Below are positions 23,122 to 30,371 of a stretch of 32,928 bases of DNA, piece by piece. The stretch covers positions 1 to 32,928 of the forward strand of contig CAKUHJ010000005.1 in assembly GCA_934655935.1 (NCBI GenBank), read 5' to 3'. Both the position numbers and the translations under genes were made by a program. A model generated the notes under the pieces. That model was not told the origin of the DNA. It searched no databases and saw only the letters and a list, made by a program, of their open reading frames with translations. The stretch is from an uncultured Oscillospiraceae bacterium (GTDB lineage: Bacteria > Bacillota > Clostridia > Oscillospirales > Oscillospiraceae). Each line of letters opens with the position of its first letter. The stretch's first letter is position 1.

Positions 23122-24063
23122 TTATTCGTCCTCGCGGTTTGCGAAGAAGCGGCTCATCTGCTCTGTAAATTCCACGGCGGCGTTGTAGCCCATGCGCTTC
23201 TGGCGGTTGTTCATGGCCGCGACCTCCAGAATGACCGCAAGGTTCCGCCCCGGCGTAATCGGGACCGTGATGGAAGGAACCTGCACGTCCAGAATTTCCG
23301 AGTAGTTCGTCTCCATGCCAAGGCGGTCGTAGGCCTCTCCGTCGCGCCAGGGAACCATGTTGATGATCAGGTCGATGCTGGTTCCGTCCTTGACTGCGCC
23401 CATGCCGAAGAGCTTTGCAACGTTGATTACGCCGATGCCGCGGATTTCGATATAGTGCTTCAGAACCTCCGGAGCAGAGCCGAAAAGCTCGTGCGGAGAG
23501 ACCTTCTTGATTTCTACCGCGTCGTCCGCAATCAGGCGGTGGCCGCGCTTGACCAGCTCGATGGCCGTCTCGCTCTTGCCGATCCCGCTGTCGCCGGTAA
23601 TGAGGATACCCTCGCCGTAGATTTCCACCAGCACGCCGTGCCGCGTCACGCGGGGGGCGAGCACGCCGTTCAGGTAGGAAATGAGGCTGGAAACCAGATA
23701 GGACGTCGTGTCCTTTGTGCCGAGAACCGTGACGTCGTGCTTCTCCGCCATTTCCAGGCATTCCGGCGTCGGCTCAAGGCCGCGCGCAAAAATCAGCGCC
23801 GGACATTTATAGGAGAGAAAATGGTCGAAAATGATCATCCGCTCCTCCGAGGAAAGCTTCTGCAGGTAGGCCGTCTCCACCGTGCCGCAGACGTAGACGC
23901 GCATGGGCTCGAAATGGTCAAAGAAGCCGGCCAGATGCAGGCCGGGACGACTGACGTCGTCCACTGTCACGCGGATTTTATCGTAATCGGAGGATTTATG
24001 GAAGAAGTCCATGTGGAACTCGGAAACAAGCTCTGAGAGCAGAACCGAATAAATTGTCGACAT
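23122..24063 (-). CDS. hprK: HPr kinase/phosphorylase
   Basis: HprK phosphorylates HPr on Ser46 in response to ATP and fructose bisphosphate, and reverses this, controlling carbon catabolite repression. The 313-residue protein has the N-terminal DRTGG-like domain, the catalytic-domain H142 (TRHGVLVEIYG), Walker A GDSGIGKS (157-164), D180-D181 (LIADDAVEI) and the family signature EIRGIGVINVAKLFG. The start at 24063 (MSTIYSV) has GAGG 9 nt upstream; the upstream extension to 24147 is in the leader. It is transcribed alone from a strong promoter. In several Clostridia hprK lies near murB-rapZ-yvcK-whiA; here the accessory cluster separates them. Confidence 0.95.
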   Translation of the reverse strand: MSTIYSVLLSELVSEFHMDFFHKSSDYDKIRVTVDDVSRPGLHLAGFFDHFEPMRVYVCGTVETAYLQKLSSEERMIIFDHFLSYKCPALIFARGLEPTPECLEMAEKHDVTVLGTKDTTSYLVSSLISYLNGVLAPRVTRHGVLVEIYGEGILITGDSGIGKSETAIELVKRGHRLIADDAVEIKKVSPHELFGSAPEVLKHYIEIRGIGVINVAKLFGMGAVKDGTSIDLIINMVPWRDGEAYDRLGMETNYSEILDVQVPSITVPITPGRNLAVILEVAAMNNRQKRMGYNAAVEFTEQMSRFFANREDE

Positions 24064-24090
24064 ATACGCGTACCTCACCAAAGTTCGTAG

Positions 24091-24104
24091 GCGTCTTGCG
24101 ACGC
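24091..24104 (-). other. Small GNRA-loop hairpin in the hprK leader
   Basis: GCGTC and GACGC enclose a GCAA tetraloop, 27 nt before the hprK start and shortly after the predicted transcription start. It is too small to be a known riboswitch and may only stabilise the 5' end. Confidence 0.45.
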
Positions 24105-24111
24105 ATGAATG

Positions 24112-24140
24112 ATTATAACGGCTCCTGCCGCGTTTGGCAA
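24112..24140 (-). promoter_or_regulatory. hprK promoter
   Basis: The -35 box TTGCCA (24140-24135; 5 of 6) and a perfect -10 box TATAAT (24117-24112) are separated by 17 bp. It is divergent from the rpmB promoter, about 70 bp away. No cre-like site was recognised. Confidence 0.8.
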
Positions 24141-24210
24141 CGGGCAAAGCGGATTTCTACCACATGTTTGTACCTCAAAAGATTTTTTTCGAATATCTTG
24201 AAATTTATGC

Positions 24211-24239
24211 TTGCATTTTCAGGGAAGTTCTGCTACTAT
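24211..24239 (+). promoter_or_regulatory. rpmB promoter
   Basis: The -35 box TTGCAT (24211-24216) and the -10 box TACTAT (24234-24239) are separated by 17 bp. An AT-rich stretch upstream (24171-24210) may serve as an UP element. The leader is about 45 nt long. Confidence 0.6.
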
Positions 24240-24289
24240 ATTTGTCGGCGCTTTATCAAAGAATTTCCTATGGCAAGGAGGTGCAGCTG

Positions 24290-24478
24290 ATGGCAAAATG
24301 CGATATCTGCGGCAAGGGCGTAACATTCGGTATCAAGGTCTCCCATTCTCACAGACGTGCGAACCGTGCATGGAAGCCCAACGTCAAGCGCGTCAAGGCG
24401 ATCGTTGACGGTACTCCGCGCCATGTATATGTCTGTACAAGATGCCTGCGTTCGAACAAGGTCGAACGTGCGGTCTGA
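24290..24478 (+). CDS. rpmB: 50S ribosomal protein L28
   Basis: This 62-residue protein is the only plus-strand gene. It has the L28 pattern MAKCDICGKGVTFGIKVSHS with KRVKAI and a second metal pair CTRC, giving CxxC...CxxC. It is thus the zinc-binding (C+) form of L28, which in other bacteria can be replaced under zinc limitation by a cysteine-free paralogue; none is in the window. The start has a strong AAGGAGG 8 nt upstream; the open frame continues upstream to 24134 but lies in the promoter and leader. It is a single-gene unit with its own promoter and terminator. Confidence 0.97.
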   Translation: MAKCDICGKGVTFGIKVSHSHRRANRAWKPNVKRVKAIVDGTPRHVYVCTRCLRSNKVERAV

Positions 24479-24491
24479 TTCCGCAAAGCTC

Positions 24492-24520
24492 AAAGAGGAC
24501 GCCTTCGGGTGTCCTCTTTT
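24492..24520 (+). terminator. rpmB terminator with UUCG loop
   Basis: AAAGAGGACGCC and GGTGTCCTCTTT pair (one G-T wobble) around a TTCG tetraloop, ending in TTTT. It lies 13 bp after the rpmB stop. The run of A at the other side of the stem lets it act weakly in the opposite direction too. Confidence 0.93.
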
Positions 24521-24526
24521 CTGCGC

Positions 24527-24567
24527 AAAAATCCGGTTATGCCCCGGCGCTGCCGCGTCAGGGCATA
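24527..24567 (-). terminator. Probable terminator of the asp23-ispA operon
   Basis: TATGCCC and GGGCATA pair over 7 bp (24538-24544 with 24561-24567), and CGGC/GCCG lies inside. On the minus strand TTTTT (24531-24527) follows 6 nt after the stem. It lies 16 bp after the ispA stop and faces the rpmB terminator. Confidence 0.55.
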
Positions 24568-24583
24568 TCGGTTTTGATCGGGC

Positions 24584-25453
24584 TCAGTAATCGCGCAGGG
24601 CAAGCCTTTTTGCCATCTCGGCAAGGAAGCCGGCGTCTTCGAAGCAGGCAAGGGCCGCGACGGCCTTTTCCGTCTCTGCCTCGATCATCCCGGCGCACGC
24701 GCCGACGCCGTACAGGCGCACAAAGGTGTTTTTCTGCGCGTCCACGTGCGTCGCCTTGCCGAGCTTTTTCTCGTCGCCCAGCACGTCCAGCATATCGTCC
24801 CGGATCTGGAACGCAAGGCCAAGCGCACGCGCATAAGCCTCCGCCGCCTGCAGCTGCGCTTCGTCCGCGCCGCCGGCAATCGCGCCCAGCAGGCAGGCCG
24901 CACGGATGAGCGCAGCGGTCTTCAGCTCGTGGATGGTATGAATTCCCTCCTCGCTGAGCTCCTGCGATTCCGCCTGCATATCCAGAATCTGACCGCCCAC
25001 CATGCCAAGCTCGCCCGCGCAGCCGGAGAGCGTCTGCACGGCGCTTACGATTTTCTGCGCGTCGAAGCGCGCCTGGCAGAGCGTTTCAAAGGCCGCGGTC
25101 AGAAGGCCGTCGCCGGCAAGCACCGCCACCGCCTCGCCGAAAATCTTGTGGTTGGTCAGCCGGCCGCGGCGGTAATCGTCGTTGTCCATGCACGGCAGAT
25201 CGTCGTGAATCAGGCTGTAGGTATGCACCATCTCCACCGCGCAGGCAAACGGCAGCGCCTCGCGCCAGTCCCCGCCGCACAGACGGCAGAATTCCAGCGT
25301 CAGCACCGGCCGGATTCGCTTTCCTCCGGCCAGAAGGCTGTAGCGCATGGCGTCAAACAGGCGCTTCTGCGGCAGATTCTCCGTAAAGCGCGCGGCAAGC
25401 TCCGCTTCCACCGCCGCGCGGTAGACGTCCATCCGTTCACTGAACTGTGTCAT
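24584..25453 (-). CDS. ispA: Polyprenyl (farnesyl/geranylgeranyl-type) diphosphate synthase
   Basis: This trans-prenyltransferase condenses isopentenyl diphosphate with allylic diphosphates to make the precursor of undecaprenyl phosphate and quinones. The first Asp-rich motif is IHDDLPCMDNDDYRRG, the second is FQIRDDMLDVLGDE, and GGKRIRPVL binds isopentenyl diphosphate. The protein has 289 residues; product length cannot be told with certainty, but short-chain (C15) synthase is most common at this position. The start at 25453 (MTQFSERM) has CGGAG 10 nt upstream; the ATG at 25462 is too close to it. It overlaps xseB by 17 bp. In many Clostridia dxs follows; here rpmB does, on the other strand. 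Confidence 0.92.
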   Translation of the reverse strand: MTQFSERMDVYRAAVEAELAARFTENLPQKRLFDAMRYSLLAGGKRIRPVLTLEFCRLCGGDWREALPFACAVEMVHTYSLIHDDLPCMDNDDYRRGRLTNHKIFGEAVAVLAGDGLLTAAFETLCQARFDAQKIVSAVQTLSGCAGELGMVGGQILDMQAESQELSEEGIHTIHELKTAALIRAACLLGAIAGGADEAQLQAAEAYARALGLAFQIRDDMLDVLGDEKKLGKATHVDAQKNTFVRLYGVGACAGMIEAETEKAVAALACFEDAGFLAEMAKRLALRDY

Positions 25454-25679
25454 CGCGTACATACTCCGTTTCTGCCGGCGAGCCGTCGGCGGATTTCATG
25501 AGCCTGACCACGGTCAGTTCTGCCTCGTCAAGAAGCTTCGTGCAGCCTCTGACAAGCTGGGTCCCCTCCTCGAAAAGCTTCAGGGACTGCTCCAGGGGCA
25601 CATTCCCCTGCTCCATCTGCTTGACAATCGCTTCGAGCCGCTCAATGGACTGCTCAAAGCTTCTGGATGCTTCGCTCAT
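25437..25679 (-). CDS. xseB: Exodeoxyribonuclease VII small subunit
   Basis: XseB is the small helical subunit that joins in several copies to XseA to form the single-strand-specific exonuclease VII. The 80-residue protein shows the family signature FEQSIERLEAIVKQMEQGN, VPLEQSLKLFEEGTQLVRGC. The acidic tail beyond residue 60 is variable in the family. GGAGG lies 7 nt before the start, and the ATG overlaps the xseA stop (ATGA), which suggests coupled synthesis of the two subunits. Confidence 0.96.
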   Translation of the reverse strand: MSEASRSFEQSIERLEAIVKQMEQGNVPLEQSLKLFEEGTQLVRGCTKLLDEAELTVVRLMKSADGSPAETEYVRDDTVQ

Positions 25680-26884
25680 ACTGTTTCCTCCGTTTCGGTG
25701 ACCTCCGCGTAAAGCCGGCCCTCATAAAGCTGCAGGCAGATGCGGTCTGCCTTCTGAACCTGCGAGGCCCGGTAAAGAATTTCGCCCCCCGGACCGCGCG
25801 CGACGCCGTACCCGCGCGAAAGAACCTTCAGAGGGCTCATTGCGTCCAGCGCCGCGGCCAGGCGGACAAAGCGGCTGCGCTTCGCGCTCAGCTCCTGCTG
25901 CGCGCAGGCCGTAAGCTTCCCCGCCGCATAATCCAGAAGCATCCGCCGGTCCTGAAGGTAATTCAGGGGGCTCTGCAACACGCGCTTTTCTGCCAGCGCG
26001 GAAAGCCGCTGCCGGTCGAGCTTCAGCTGCTTCTGAAGCGCCTGCAGAAGCCTTCCCTGCAGCTGGGAAAGACGCCGTCTCAGGTCGCCCTGGTCCGGCG
26101 CGACCAGCTCGGCGGCGTTGCTGGGCGTCGCCGCGCGCACATCGGCCACGAAGTCTGAAATTGTGACGTCCGGCTCATGCCCGACTGCGGAGACGACCGG
26201 AATTTCCGAGGCGAAAATCTGCCTTGCAACACGCTCGTCGTTAAAGGCCCACAGATCCTCCATCGAGCCGCCGCCGCGGCCGGTAATGACGACGTCTGCA
26301 AGGCGGTATCTGTTTACATAGCGGATGGCGCCCGCGATTTCCGCCGGGGCCTCCGCGCCCTGCACGCGGACCGGCAGCAGCTTCACCTTGCTTAAGGGAT
26401 AGCGCTTGCCGAGAATCCGGAGCATATCCATAATCGCCGCGCCCGCGCCCGAGGTAACGATGGCGATGGTGTGCGGGTACGGCGGAAGCGGCTTTTTATG
26501 CGCGGGGTCAAACAGTCCCTCCGCGCCCAGGCGCGCCTTCAGCTGCTCGAAGGCCACGTACAGCTCCCCCACACCGTCGACCGTCAGCGACTCGCAGTAG
26601 AGCTGATACGCGCCGTCGCGCGGAAAGACGCTCACGCGGCCCATCGCAATTACCTTCATGCCGTTTTCCGGGCGAAAGCGCAGGCGCTGGGCGCTGGAGC
26701 GGAACATCACGCACCGCAGCGCGCCGGAGGCGTCCTTCAGGGAAAAATAATGGTGTCCGGACGGATAGAGCTTATAGTTGCTGATCTCGCCGCGGACATA
26801 AAGGCCGTTCAGGAGCTCGTCGCGGTCCATCAGGCCCTTGATATATTCGTTCAGCTGGCTGACCTCGATGATGCTACGCTCCAT
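25676..26884 (-). CDS. xseA: Exodeoxyribonuclease VII large subunit
   Basis: XseA is the catalytic subunit of exonuclease VII, which degrades single-stranded DNA from both ends in repair. The 402-residue protein has an N-terminal OB fold (GEISNYKLYPSGHHYFSLKD), the catalytic core with AIVTSGAGAAIMDM, GRGGGSMEDLWAFND and SAVGHEPDVTISDFVADVRAATPSNAAE, then a long coiled region and a C-terminal segment LSRGYGVARG. Length is normal. GGAGGG lies 7 nt upstream. It overlaps the preceding gene by 11 bp and xseB by 4 bp. Confidence 0.96.
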   Translation of the reverse strand: MERSIIEVSQLNEYIKGLMDRDELLNGLYVRGEISNYKLYPSGHHYFSLKDASGALRCVMFRSSAQRLRFRPENGMKVIAMGRVSVFPRDGAYQLYCESLTVDGVGELYVAFEQLKARLGAEGLFDPAHKKPLPPYPHTIAIVTSGAGAAIMDMLRILGKRYPLSKVKLLPVRVQGAEAPAEIAGAIRYVNRYRLADVVITGRGGGSMEDLWAFNDERVARQIFASEIPVVSAVGHEPDVTISDFVADVRAATPSNAAELVAPDQGDLRRRLSQLQGRLLQALQKQLKLDRQRLSALAEKRVLQSPLNYLQDRRMLLDYAAGKLTACAQQELSAKRSRFVRLAAALDAMSPLKVLSRGYGVARGPGGEILYRASQVQKADRICLQLYEGRLYAEVTETEETV

Positions 26885-27806
26885 AAAGTCCCTCCTGCAG
26901 AGCCGTCAGCACGGCGACGCCCATGGCGTTGTCCGTAGAAAACTGCGGCGGAGAAAACACAGCCGGAAGCTCCGCCGCGCGGGACCTGAGCATGGCGTTC
27001 GAGCTTACGCCGCCGGAAAAAACAAGCTCCATCCCGGGGTAACGGCGCAGCGCCGCCCGGCTGACCTCCAGAATGCAGCCGACGACGCTTGCTAGGGCGT
27101 AGCGCGCCGTATCCGCAGGCTCCGGATGCGCGGCAAAAAAGGCCTCCACCTTGTTCTGCACGCCGGAAAAGGAGAACTGAAGGTCCTGACGCTTTACGCG
27201 GAAGCTTTCCCGGCAGGCCGACTGCTCCGCCAGCGCGTCCAGCGCCTTTCCAGCCGGAAAGGCCAGCCCGAGGAGCTTCCCGGTCCGGTCGATGAGCTGA
27301 CCGGCGGAAATATCCGTCGTCCCGCCGAGTTTCTCCGCGTGCACATTTTTTCCCTCCGGCGTGACCAGCAGCAGCTCGGTCGTTCCGCCGGAAAGGTGCC
27401 ACGCCAGATGCGGCACGGACATCAGGTCCATCCGTCCCGCCGACCAGAGCGCCGCGGCAATATGCCCCTGCTGGTGCGAAAATTCATAAAACGGCACGCC
27501 AAGCGCCGCCGCCAGGCTCTGCGCCTGGGAAAGGCCTGCAAGGAAGCACGGCATGTAGGAGCCCTCCACCGCGCGCGGCCGCGCGCTTGCGCCGACGGCC
27601 GCCAGCGGCTCCGGCGGCAGCGCGGCAAACAGCTCCCGCGTCAGCTCCGGCAGGCGCTTGACATGCCAGAACAGCGCGTCCGCCTGCCGAAGGCCCAGCT
27701 GACCCTCTGCGACAGGCAGAAGGCGTGAGCAGTTTTTACCGCCCACGCCGTCGAAAGCCGCAGCAGACGTCGTGTAATTGCTGGTGTCAAAACCGAGCGT
27801 TCTCAT
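26874..27806 (-). CDS. TsaD/Kae1-family (peptidase M22-like) protein, divergent paralogue
   Basis: The 310-residue ASKHA-fold protein is related to the tRNA threonylcarbamoyltransferase TsaD. It shows LGFDTSNYTTS at the start, the metal-binding HxxxH as H111-QQG-H115 (EFSHQQGHIAAAL), SGGTTELLLV where TsaD has SGGHTxL, the SGGVSSN segment and a terminal DNAMG. It is shorter than TsaD (about 335-345 residues) and diverges in several loops, so I take it as the paralogue often found between nusB and xseA in Clostridia, whose function is not established. Partners TsaB and TsaE are not nearby. Its ATG overlaps the nusB stop by 4 bp. Confidence 0.8.
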   Translation of the reverse strand: MRTLGFDTSNYTTSAAAFDGVGGKNCSRLLPVAEGQLGLRQADALFWHVKRLPELTRELFAALPPEPLAAVGASARPRAVEGSYMPCFLAGLSQAQSLAAALGVPFYEFSHQQGHIAAALWSAGRMDLMSVPHLAWHLSGGTTELLLVTPEGKNVHAEKLGGTTDISAGQLIDRTGKLLGLAFPAGKALDALAEQSACRESFRVKRQDLQFSFSGVQNKVEAFFAAHPEPADTARYALASVVGCILEVSRAALRRYPGMELVFSGGVSSNAMLRSRAAELPAVFSPPQFSTDNAMGVAVLTALQEGLYGA

Positions 27807-28264
27807 TGCGCCGCGTCCCCGCCCGCAAGCTCACGCGCGAAGCCGCCCAGAATGCCGTTGACAAAGCTTACAACGTCCTCGTCCTCATATTTTCTTGTCA
27901 GCTCCACGGCCTCGCTGATGGCCGCGTTGACGGGCACATCCTCCAGATACCGCGCTTCGTACATGCAGACCTCCATAATCGCCACCGCGACTCTGGAAAT
28001 CCGCGACACACGCCAGTTGACCGCCAGACGCTCTATCTCGGCGTCAAGCTGCTCGCGTCTGGCCTGTACGCCGCGCACCAGTTCGTTCACATATTCCAGC
28101 TGCTTGCCGGAGGGCTTTTCCTCGTAAAGGGCGTATTCGGTGCGGAGCGTCGGATAATAATCGTCCTCCAGCATCGCCTGCAGGGCCTCATCCGCCGTTA
28201 CATGGTTGAAATTCATCTCAAAAACGAGCTGGCAGGCAAGCTCTCTGGCATTGGTTCTGGTCAT
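27803..28264 (-). CDS. nusB: Transcription antitermination factor NusB
   Basis: NusB is a small helical RNA-binding protein that with NusE (S10) prevents termination in rRNA operons. The 153-residue protein has the family landmarks TRTNARELACQLVFEMNF, VNWRVSRISRVAVAIMEVCMYEA and VPVNAAISEAVELTRKY with FVNGILGGFA near the end. GAGG lies 10 nt before the start. It follows the asp23/gls24 gene by 37 bp and couples by ATGA to the TsaD-like gene. Confidence 0.95.
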   Translation of the reverse strand: MTRTNARELACQLVFEMNFNHVTADEALQAMLEDDYYPTLRTEYALYEEKPSGKQLEYVNELVRGVQARREQLDAEIERLAVNWRVSRISRVAVAIMEVCMYEARYLEDVPVNAAISEAVELTRKYEDEDVVSFVNGILGGFARELAGGDAAQ

Positions 28265-28301
28265 ATTGCGCGTTCCTCTTTCTCTTGTTCTCAGCTCAGC
28301 C

Positions 28302-28685
28302 TCAGCGCTTCGTTTCCTTTGGAAGCGCGATGCCGCAGATATTCACGTCCACCTGGGAAACCGGAATGCCGGTCACGGATTCCACGCTGCCCTTCACCGC
28401 GTCCTGCACGCTCTTTGCCAGTGAAAACACGCTGTAGCCGAATTTTGCAACGACGTTGCAGGTGATGCAGATGGAGTTGTCCTCCTTCGTGTTCAGGCGG
28501 ATGCCCTTTGCAAGCGTCTTCATGCCGAGCATCTCGGCAATGTCGGTGCTGATGCTGCTGGAAAGGCCGCAGACGCCCTCTACCTCCAGAACAGCCATCG
28601 CCGCCACAGACGCAACAACCTCTTCAGAGATCTGAATCGAGCCGTTTTCCGCCTTCTGCATGTAATATTCCTTGTTGTCTGCCAT
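28302..28685 (-). CDS. Asp23/Gls24 family envelope stress response protein
   Basis: The 127-residue protein is of the Asp23/Gls24 (DUF322) family, shown by GSIQISEEVVASVAAMAVLE, VEGVCGL, a central KGIRL and QDAVKGSVESVTGIPVSQVDVNICGI. Members are cytoplasmic and associate with the membrane in alkaline or envelope stress; this type lies upstream of nusB in many Clostridia. It has no signal peptide or membrane helix. GGAGG lies 7 nt before the start. It is the first gene of the operon running to ispA. Confidence 0.92.
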   Translation of the reverse strand: MADNKEYYMQKAENGSIQISEEVVASVAAMAVLEVEGVCGLSSSISTDIAEMLGMKTLAKGIRLNTKEDNSICITCNVVAKFGYSVFSLAKSVQDAVKGSVESVTGIPVSQVDVNICGIALPKETKR

Positions 28686-28720
28686 GATAACGCCTCCATA
28701 CCGGACTTTGAAGTGCTACC

Positions 28721-28748
28721 ATTGTACCATAAATCATAAGAATTTCAA
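28721..28748 (-). promoter_or_regulatory. Promoter of the asp23-nusB-xseAB-ispA operon
   Basis: The -35 box TTGAAA (28748-28743), a 16-bp spacer and the -10 box TACAAT (28726-28721) preceded by TGG form an extended -10 promoter. It separates vegetative genes from the sporulation operon upstream. After the spoIIIAH stop there is a GC-rich CCGCG/CGCGG hairpin (28765-28785) without a T-run, so read-through from spoIIIA cannot be excluded. Confidence 0.75.
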
Positions 28749-28789
28749 CACCTTTGTTTCTCCGCGCGTCCGGCAGAGCCGCCGCGGCG

Positions 28790-29338
28790 TTATTTTACCT
28801 CTACGATGCGCAGCTCCGTCAGGGAATAGTCCGTCTGGGAGGTCACAACGTCGGAAATCAGCGCGACGTCGCTCTGGCTCAGGCCCTCCGCTGGCGCGGA
28901 AACCGCGACGCAGATGTTTCCGTCCGCCGCGTAGGCGACGCAGTCCTGATAGCCCTTGGCGATGATCAGGCTTTCAATCTGCGCCTCGCTGAGCGCGGTC
29001 GCGACGATTTCGTTGAGCTTTTCCGAGGCGCTCTGCCCCAGCGCGTCTGTTTCGTCATAGGCGATGGTCTGCTCCAGAAGCTCGACGGCGGAGTCCCTGG
29101 ATTCCTGCCGGCTCAGCCGGACCTGGGCAAAATAGTCTGCCGCGTCTGTCTCGGATTCTTGGGAAAGCGTCTGCGCTTCCTCGTCCTGCCCGGTCTGCCC
29201 CATCACCTGCGCGGCATCGAGCGTTTCCGTCAGGTCCACCGCCTGCTGCTTCTGCGTGTAGCTCCAGTTCAGATAGACACCGGCGCAGGCCAGCAGCAGA
29301 ACCGTCGCAATGACCGCGTTTCGTTTCCAGATTTTCAT
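28790..29338 (-). CDS. spoIIIAH: Stage III sporulation protein AH
   Basis: SpoIIIAH is the mother-cell channel protein that binds forespore SpoIIQ across the intermembrane space. The 182-residue protein has one N-terminal membrane helix (VIATVLLLACAGVYLNW), a charged linker and a C-terminal YscJ/FliF-like ring-building domain with SASEKLNEIVATALSEAQIE and GYQDCVAYAADGNICVAV. Some Clostridia use a GerM-like or other partner instead of SpoIIQ; none is visible here. The start overlaps the spoIIIAG stop by 4 bp. Confidence 0.93.
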   Translation of the reverse strand: MKIWKRNAVIATVLLLACAGVYLNWSYTQKQQAVDLTETLDAAQVMGQTGQDEEAQTLSQESETDAADYFAQVRLSRQESRDSAVELLEQTIAYDETDALGQSASEKLNEIVATALSEAQIESLIIAKGYQDCVAYAADGNICVAVSAPAEGLSQSDVALISDVVTSQTDYSLTELRIVEVK

Positions 29339-29877
29339 GATGACTCCTCCTGTTGCTCCTTCATTTTTACCACTGAAATTCTATCGCTTCCAAGCCCGGT
29401 CAGGCTTGAGACAGCCTCCATCACCGCAAGCCTGACGCTTGCCCGGTCCGCGCCCTGGCACACCACGAGCGCGCCCTGATACCTCGGATACTGCGTCATG
29501 GTGATAAGCGCCTGCTTTGCGCTTGCGCCCTCCGCGCGAAGAACCGTGCTTGTCTGCACGGTCTGGCCGGAGCTGTCCGTGCTTTTGCGCGTATCGGACT
29601 GATAGACGTTCTCCTCTCCGGAGGCAAGCGTCAGCATCAGCCGGACCTCTCCCGCGCCCTGAATCTGGCTTAAAATCGCCTCAAGCTCCGTCCGCGTCTT
29701 TTCAAGATCAAAAGATGGCGTCTGCGTCTGTGCCGGCGCGGGCGTCTTCTCTGTTTTTGCAAACAGCAGCAGGCAGGCCGCCCCGAAAAGCGCCAGCACC
29801 AGAGCCCCCCGCTTTTCAAGCACGGCTCCGATCCGCCGCCTTAAAAGCTCCAGCCTTTCCCGGTTCATGGCTGCCAC
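29335..29877 (-). CDS. spoIIIAG: Stage III sporulation protein AG
   Basis: SpoIIIAG forms the large ring of the mother-cell-forespore channel. The 180-residue protein has a single membrane helix (ALVLALFGAACLLLFA, about residues 25-40), a proline-rich linker and a ring-building domain with GAGEVRLMLTLASGEENVYQ and YPRYQGALVVCQGADRASVR. The start at 29877 is GTG with GGAGG 10 nt upstream. An ATG three codons later overlaps the spoIIIAF stop (ATGA) and is an equally possible start. Confidence 0.92.
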   Translation of the reverse strand: MAAMNRERLELLRRRIGAVLEKRGALVLALFGAACLLLFAKTEKTPAPAQTQTPSFDLEKTRTELEAILSQIQGAGEVRLMLTLASGEENVYQSDTRKSTDSSGQTVQTSTVLRAEGASAKQALITMTQYPRYQGALVVCQGADRASVRLAVMEAVSSLTGLGSDRISVVKMKEQQEESS

Positions 29878-30371
29878 GCCTGCCTTTCCTCCGGAATTGC
29901 AAGATTCCGCGCAATCAGCGCCTGAAGCGCAAGCTTCTGCTGCGCCGTGGGGCTTCCGCGGAGCGTCACCGCGTATGGGTATGGTCCCTGCCCGGTATCC
30001 TTGGTCTGAACCTCCGCTTCAATCGAAAGACCAAGCCCCACTGCCTTGTCCAATATATATGCCTGTGTTTTTTCCGTTATGATCATCTCCATCAGCGCCC
30101 GGTTTTTTAAATTCACCTGTGTTCTTGCCTCCTCCGTTTCAATTTCGAGCCTTGAAAGCTGCAGCGCCAGGTCCTCCGGGTCGATGCGCGCAAGCGGGCG
30201 CAGCGCCGTCAGCGTCAGCAGCAGCGCGCAGGCAAGCGTGACGCCCCGGCGCGCCGCGCCCCTGGGCGCAAGCTGGGCGGCAAGCGCCGAAAGGAACGCG
30301 GCCGCCGCCAGAGAAAACAGATACCCTCTTACCGCCTCTATCCTACGTTCACCGCCTTCATGAAACAGCAC
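29865..30371 (-). CDS. spoIIIAF: Stage III sporulation protein AF (start uncertain)
   Basis: The protein has two N-terminal hydrophobic helices (LFSLAAAAFLSALAAQL and VTLACALLLTLTALRPL) and a soluble C-terminal domain with NLKNRALMEMIITEKTQAYI and YPYAVTLRG, as in SpoIIIAF of the feeding apparatus. Its place between spoIIIAE and spoIIIAG supports the call. The start is unclear: there is no ATG close to the first helix. GTG at 30371 is used here (168 residues). TTG at 30401, GTG at 30437 and ATG at 30494 are further inside spoIIIAE. An ATA at 30346 is best placed to an AAGGCGG motif but is not a usual start codon. Confidence 0.82.
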   Translation of the reverse strand: MLFHEGGERRIEAVRGYLFSLAAAAFLSALAAQLAPRGAARRGVTLACALLLTLTALRPLARIDPEDLALQLSRLEIETEEARTQVNLKNRALMEMIITEKTQAYILDKAVGLGLSIEAEVQTKDTGQGPYPYAVTLRGSPTAQQKLALQALIARNLAIPEERQAWQP

